The notes under the pieces: model-generated
What the model was told of the DNA's origin: nothing
The model's input: the letters and a program-made list of their open reading frames with translations, nothing else
The model's database searches: none
Program-made: the position numbers and the translations under genes
Source of the DNA: Coenobita brevimanus
Lineage: Eukaryota > Arthropoda > Malacostraca > Decapoda > Coenobitidae
DNA: 64,000 nucleotides
Direction of reading: 5' to 3'
Assembly: GCA_032717465.1 (NCBI GenBank)
Contig: CM064732.1
Location: 34,098,455-34,162,454, forward strand
Shown: positions 61,167 through 64,000 of the stretch, piece by piece
Layout: every line of letters starts with the position of its first letter
Position numbering within the stretch: position 1 is the first letter of the stretch

Positions 61167-61487
61167 GGATAAGTGTTAGTTAGTTATAAGATCACTACTA
61201 AAGAAAGTAAAAATTCGGAGAACATTAATATAATGCTCTGTGGATCAGGAAACTGATACAAGAAATTTAACAATGTGGAAATTGTAATTTGCTCAGCCAG
61301 AAGGATGTCATGAATTAAACGTGGTTATAGTTTGTTGCTCTTACTTTGTTCAGTATCTATATATCAGTCAAATCATGTTACATTTTTAAAGCGGATAGTA
61401 CAGGCAGGAAAAAGCAACAGGTCAACAAAACATAGGTAATACATTCTTTAAAAAAGAGGCCCAGTATTCTTCTGGCATCTGCATTTC
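61167..61487. other. unassigned non-coding DNA
   Basis: Nothing recognised. Confidence 0.5.
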
Positions 61488-61668
61488 TAATAATATTCGT
61501 TTATGTGAAGCTATAGAACGTGGTGAATGTTTTTGGCATATCAAATAAAGCCAGGGTTCCAGGGGCTTGAATGGTGAGCGAACAGAAGCGTAACCCATTG
61601 AACTGGGCAAATTTGGGAACTCTGCACATTGATACTCCTCACCCTGCCCTAGGGTGGGAAAGGAGGTC
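61488..61668 (+). mobile_element. SINE-like repeat (SINE-B copy 2)
   Basis: Collinear with 52.1-52.28 kb through GTGAAGCTATAGAACGTGGT, GGGCAAATTTGGG and CCTAGGGTGGGAAAGGAGG. The (GAT)n tail is absent; the match stops after GGTCC. Confidence 0.78.
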
Positions 61669-61872
61669 CACCTACTTGGGTGGATACGATAATATTCTGG
61701 TATGTTCACTCTACTAAATTTCACGGTATCAGCATATGTGCATTCCAAATGTACATGGTGTTCATCCCTAATTTGTTTAGAAAGGCGTGTTATTGCTAGA
61801 TACAAGGCAAAGCAGAATTCTTAGATTTATTTGTAAGAATGTGAGTAACAGGATAGTCTGTGTAACATAATT

Positions 61873-62392
61873 ACCCGTCCCCGCCCCGGAGGGGCTCGGG
61901 TGCAGGTATTATTTTCACTGGGCTTTTCTGTTTGTTTATCTCCCTAACTACCTGTCTGTCTGTCCGTTAACAACTTTAAGTGATAACTAATGGTGTGATT
62001 CTCATTAAAATTACAGGGATGATAGCCTGTGACCTTCTGATCACCTGATTAAATTTTGGGTCAAATTGGGCCAAGGCCCAGGCTGTAGGCCCAAAAAGTG
62101 TTTAAAAAAATGAAGAAAACACATTTATTCACCATAACTCCTTTTAAATTCGTCATATCGACATGAAACCAAAACCTGAAGGTACATCTTTCAATTCTGC
62201 ATCCTATAACATGCCTCATTACATCAGTTAGCAGTAGGGGGGTCAATGTCAGGTGAGTTGGGCCTAAAATTTCAGATGAGCATAAAATCGTCATTTTTCA
62301 CCCGATTTACTCCAGATTTGATATGTCACATCTTTGACTAGATATCCTGTTGTGTTTATACGTCAGCACTAAAATGACTGCTGGGGACGGGT
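61873..62392 (-). mobile_element. TIR-type MITE (MITE-C copy 2)
   Basis: Ends are perfect inverted 10-mers, ACCCGTCCCC (61873-61882) and GGGGACGGGT (62383-62392), 520 bp apart. The interior is the reverse complement of the element at 54.25 kb. An ACAGACAGAC-type string lies inside the left end on the plus strand as GTCTGTCTGTCCGTTAAC. No coding capacity. No clear target-site duplication, so the superfamily is undetermined. Confidence 0.82.
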
Positions 62393-62699
62393 TTGCTGCT
62401 TGTTTTTCCATGTTATGGTCAGACCAAATCTGAGGGATGCAATCTGCAGTATTTCCGGTCACCATACTTTAAGATGTGTATAGAACACTTGTAATCAAAA
62501 GAATAAATTTTGATGATGATAGGAAGGAAATCTGCTTTAATTTATAGTTACTTTTAAAAACTTCACTTGCACTCACCTAACAGAGGAAGAGTAAGCAGCA
62601 GCGAAGCTAAAATGATTAGAAAGATTAAGAAGATATGCAAATGCTATATTACTTAAATATTTATTAAATTTGCCAAAACTGAAAGAGCTACATGGATTT
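62393..62699. other. unassigned non-coding DNA
   Basis: Nothing recognised. Confidence 0.5.
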
Positions 62700-62703
62700 C
62701 ACC

Positions 62704-63660
62704 TTTTTTTTTTTTTTTTTTTTTAATAACAGAAAAGAGAAGCAAAACCAAATGAGTAAAAGAAATAATCCATACGCCAGATTACTGGTATCCTACATTC
62801 ATAAAATATCTGTAACAGTTGGAATTGAGCTGCTGTAGGTTGAAGTTTGGAGGGAAACAACTTTGGGGAAGCGGGTTCCAAAGAGATGCAGTTCGGAGAA
62901 TGAAAGAATTCTGGTAGGCAGAAGTTCTGCAATATGGCTGAGTGACGTTCCAGTCATGAGCTCTGCCAGATGCCTGTGTAACATGAGCGATGGCATGGAG
63001 AGGTGGCACAATGGACGCAACTTTGAGCATTTTCCATAAAAATACCTGTAAAATAATGCAAGGAATGCAACATTCCATCTTACTTGTAGGGGAAGTACAG
63101 TAGATCATTTATAATAGCAGAGTTATTAATAATTCCAGCAGCTTAACCGTACATGCTCCCTATGTGTCAGCAAGTGTATTGGTGGAGGGTTAGTGCCCCT
63201 CCCCGTAAAACAAATAACTTAAAGTCAAACGGCTACCCCTTACGGGATTATGACGTCTGACAATAGACAGATAGATAGATGGCTTTGTTCTGAATTTTGT
63301 CTAGTTGTTTTAAAACAAACCTCTCCACGTCCACTCCACAAGGATGAGCGATATTCAAGCTGAGAACGCACATGGCTCTAATAAATTATAGCACACTGGC
63401 ATCAGTGAAGAAGTTACGGACTCTGTACATTAATCCAGGTTTCTTTGAGGTGGTTTTAGCAAGTGGTCTGACATGAGAGGTCCACGTGAGGGCATTGTTA
63501 AGTGAGACATCGAGAATTTTGGTACTTTTGGAAATGGGAATATTAGTAGCATTGAAGGTAATATACGAATCTGGCAATATCTGTCTATTAGTAAATTGTA
63601 CCTATTTGGTTTTAATAGCATTAAATGGGAGAACAAAGCAAACACTGGTATGGTAATTGA
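62704..63660 (-). mobile_element. JOC-2 copy 2, interrupted
   Basis: Minus-strand copy of the JOC-2 family. It has a long poly(A) tail (T-run 62704-62724) preceded by TTCTGTTATT. Blocks include NIPISKSTKILDVSLNNALT and TWTSHVRPLAKTTSKK (63386-63577), then RTASLWNPLPQSCFPPN (62782-63108). It aligns to copy 1 except for a 140-bp insertion at 63142-63281. Confidence 0.84.
63142..63281 (+). mobile_element. miniature RTE-A: 5' leader joined to 3' end
   Basis: The left part, GGTGGAGGGTTAGTGCCCCT and on to AAACAAATAACTTAA, matches the RTE-A leader at 3341-3380. The right part (CCCCTTACGGGATTATGACG, then TCTGACAATAGACAGATAGA) matches the RTE-A 3' end at 6409-6450 with its GATA tail. All coding sequence between is absent. 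The JOC-2 host is continuous around it, with a short GCTT-type duplication at the edges. Confidence 0.82.
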
Positions 63661-63715
63661 CTAATGGAGGAATGGGCATGATATTTAGCCTCACAGCAGC
63701 TGCAAGTTATATTAA

Positions 63716-64000
63716 CCTGAGGCATCCCATCGATGTATGGGTACGTCGCAACATTTTGTCACAGCTAGTCCCGTTGACATAGTTGTACGTCATGCAATTG
63801 CAAAGGTTCATAATTTGCACAATTTTCAATTTTCACGCGTGATTTTTTGTATGTATACACGAGACACCTTCCTCTATTCCTCTGCAAGATGCCAGGCAGG
63901 GACAATGTCTTACACCGCATAACCTCCCCCCCCCTGCACGCCATTGTCTCGGCAATTTACCTGTTACCAGTGACCTCGCCAATAAAGACATTCAGGGCCA
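63716..64000 (+). mobile_element. piggyBac-type MITE (PB-MITE1 copy 2), cut by window end
   Basis: After TTAA (63712-63715) the sequence follows PB-MITE1 copy 1 from its left end for 285 bp. Shared blocks include TGTATGGGTACGTC, GTCATGCAATTGCA-like sequence, AATTTGCACAATTTTCAATT and TGTATGTATACACG. The palindromic CGACGTA...GTACGTC motif is decayed here. The right end lies beyond the window. Confidence 0.85.

Overview
The window looks like intergenic DNA from an arthropod, most likely a decapod or other malacostracan crustacean. It is dense in long dinucleotide microsatellites, mainly (AT)n, (GT)n and (GA)n, and it mixes RTE, Jockey-type and CR1/L2-type LINEs, a Penelope-like element, a Ty3/gypsy element, hAT and TTAA-target DNA transposons, a Helitron and several tRNA-derived SINEs. 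The taxonomic call is an inference from repeat style. I found no host gene I could defend. Every coding stretch I recognise belongs to a transposable element, and nearly all are broken.

Layout. 1-3.2 kb: unassigned. 3.2-6.46 kb: near-complete RTE element (family RTE-A) ending in a (GATA)n tail. 6.5-9.4 kb: purine-rich strand-asymmetric tract containing a 147-bp (AT)n array. 9.47-9.79 kb: tRNA-derived SINE. 10.7-11.05 kb: tandem duplication. 11.6-13.3 kb: a second RTE family (RTE-B), decayed. 14.0-15.2 kb: Jockey-type LINE (JOC-1 copy 1). 15.7-18.6 kb: pyrimidine-rich tract. 18.6-26.7 kb: one minus-strand Ty3/gypsy element with both LTRs. It carries two TTAA-flanked insertions, one in the RT gene and one in the 5' LTR, and an inverted copy of its own protease region inside its integrase. 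28.66-31.14 kb: minus-strand CR1/L2-type LINE with (GT)n at both ends. 32.2-34.3 kb: decayed ZBED5-like hAT transposase on the minus strand. 34.8-35.2 kb: tRNA-derived SINE. 36.9 kb: another SINE. 37.96-38.5 kb: second hAT transposase remnant. 38.6-39.28 kb: Helitron with two 3' ends. 39.28-40.0 kb: tandem repeats, one holding a tiny 27-bp tail-only insertion. 40.0-41.8 kb: second pyrimidine-rich tract. 44.4, 45.6-46.8 and 47.2-49.6 kb: further RTE-A copies. 49.8-50.7 kb: SINE and pogo-like MITE. 51.9-52.5 kb: tandem array split by a SINE-like insertion. 53.8-55.3 kb: Penelope-like element split by a MITE. 55.8-58.75, 59.8-61.17 kb: JOC-1 copies 2 and 3. 58.78-59.7 and 62.7-63.66 kb: JOC-2 family. 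The latter carries a roughly 140-bp miniature made of the two ends of RTE-A. 63.7 kb to the end: a second copy of the TTAA MITE, cut by the window edge.

The RTE-A copies are nearly identical to each other by eye, so this family was active recently. Its miniature derivative and the GATA tails suggest the family supplies both a non-autonomous element and tetranucleotide microsatellites. No operon-like or pathway-like gene cooperation is present. What is unusual here is the nesting history of the elements, not a host system.
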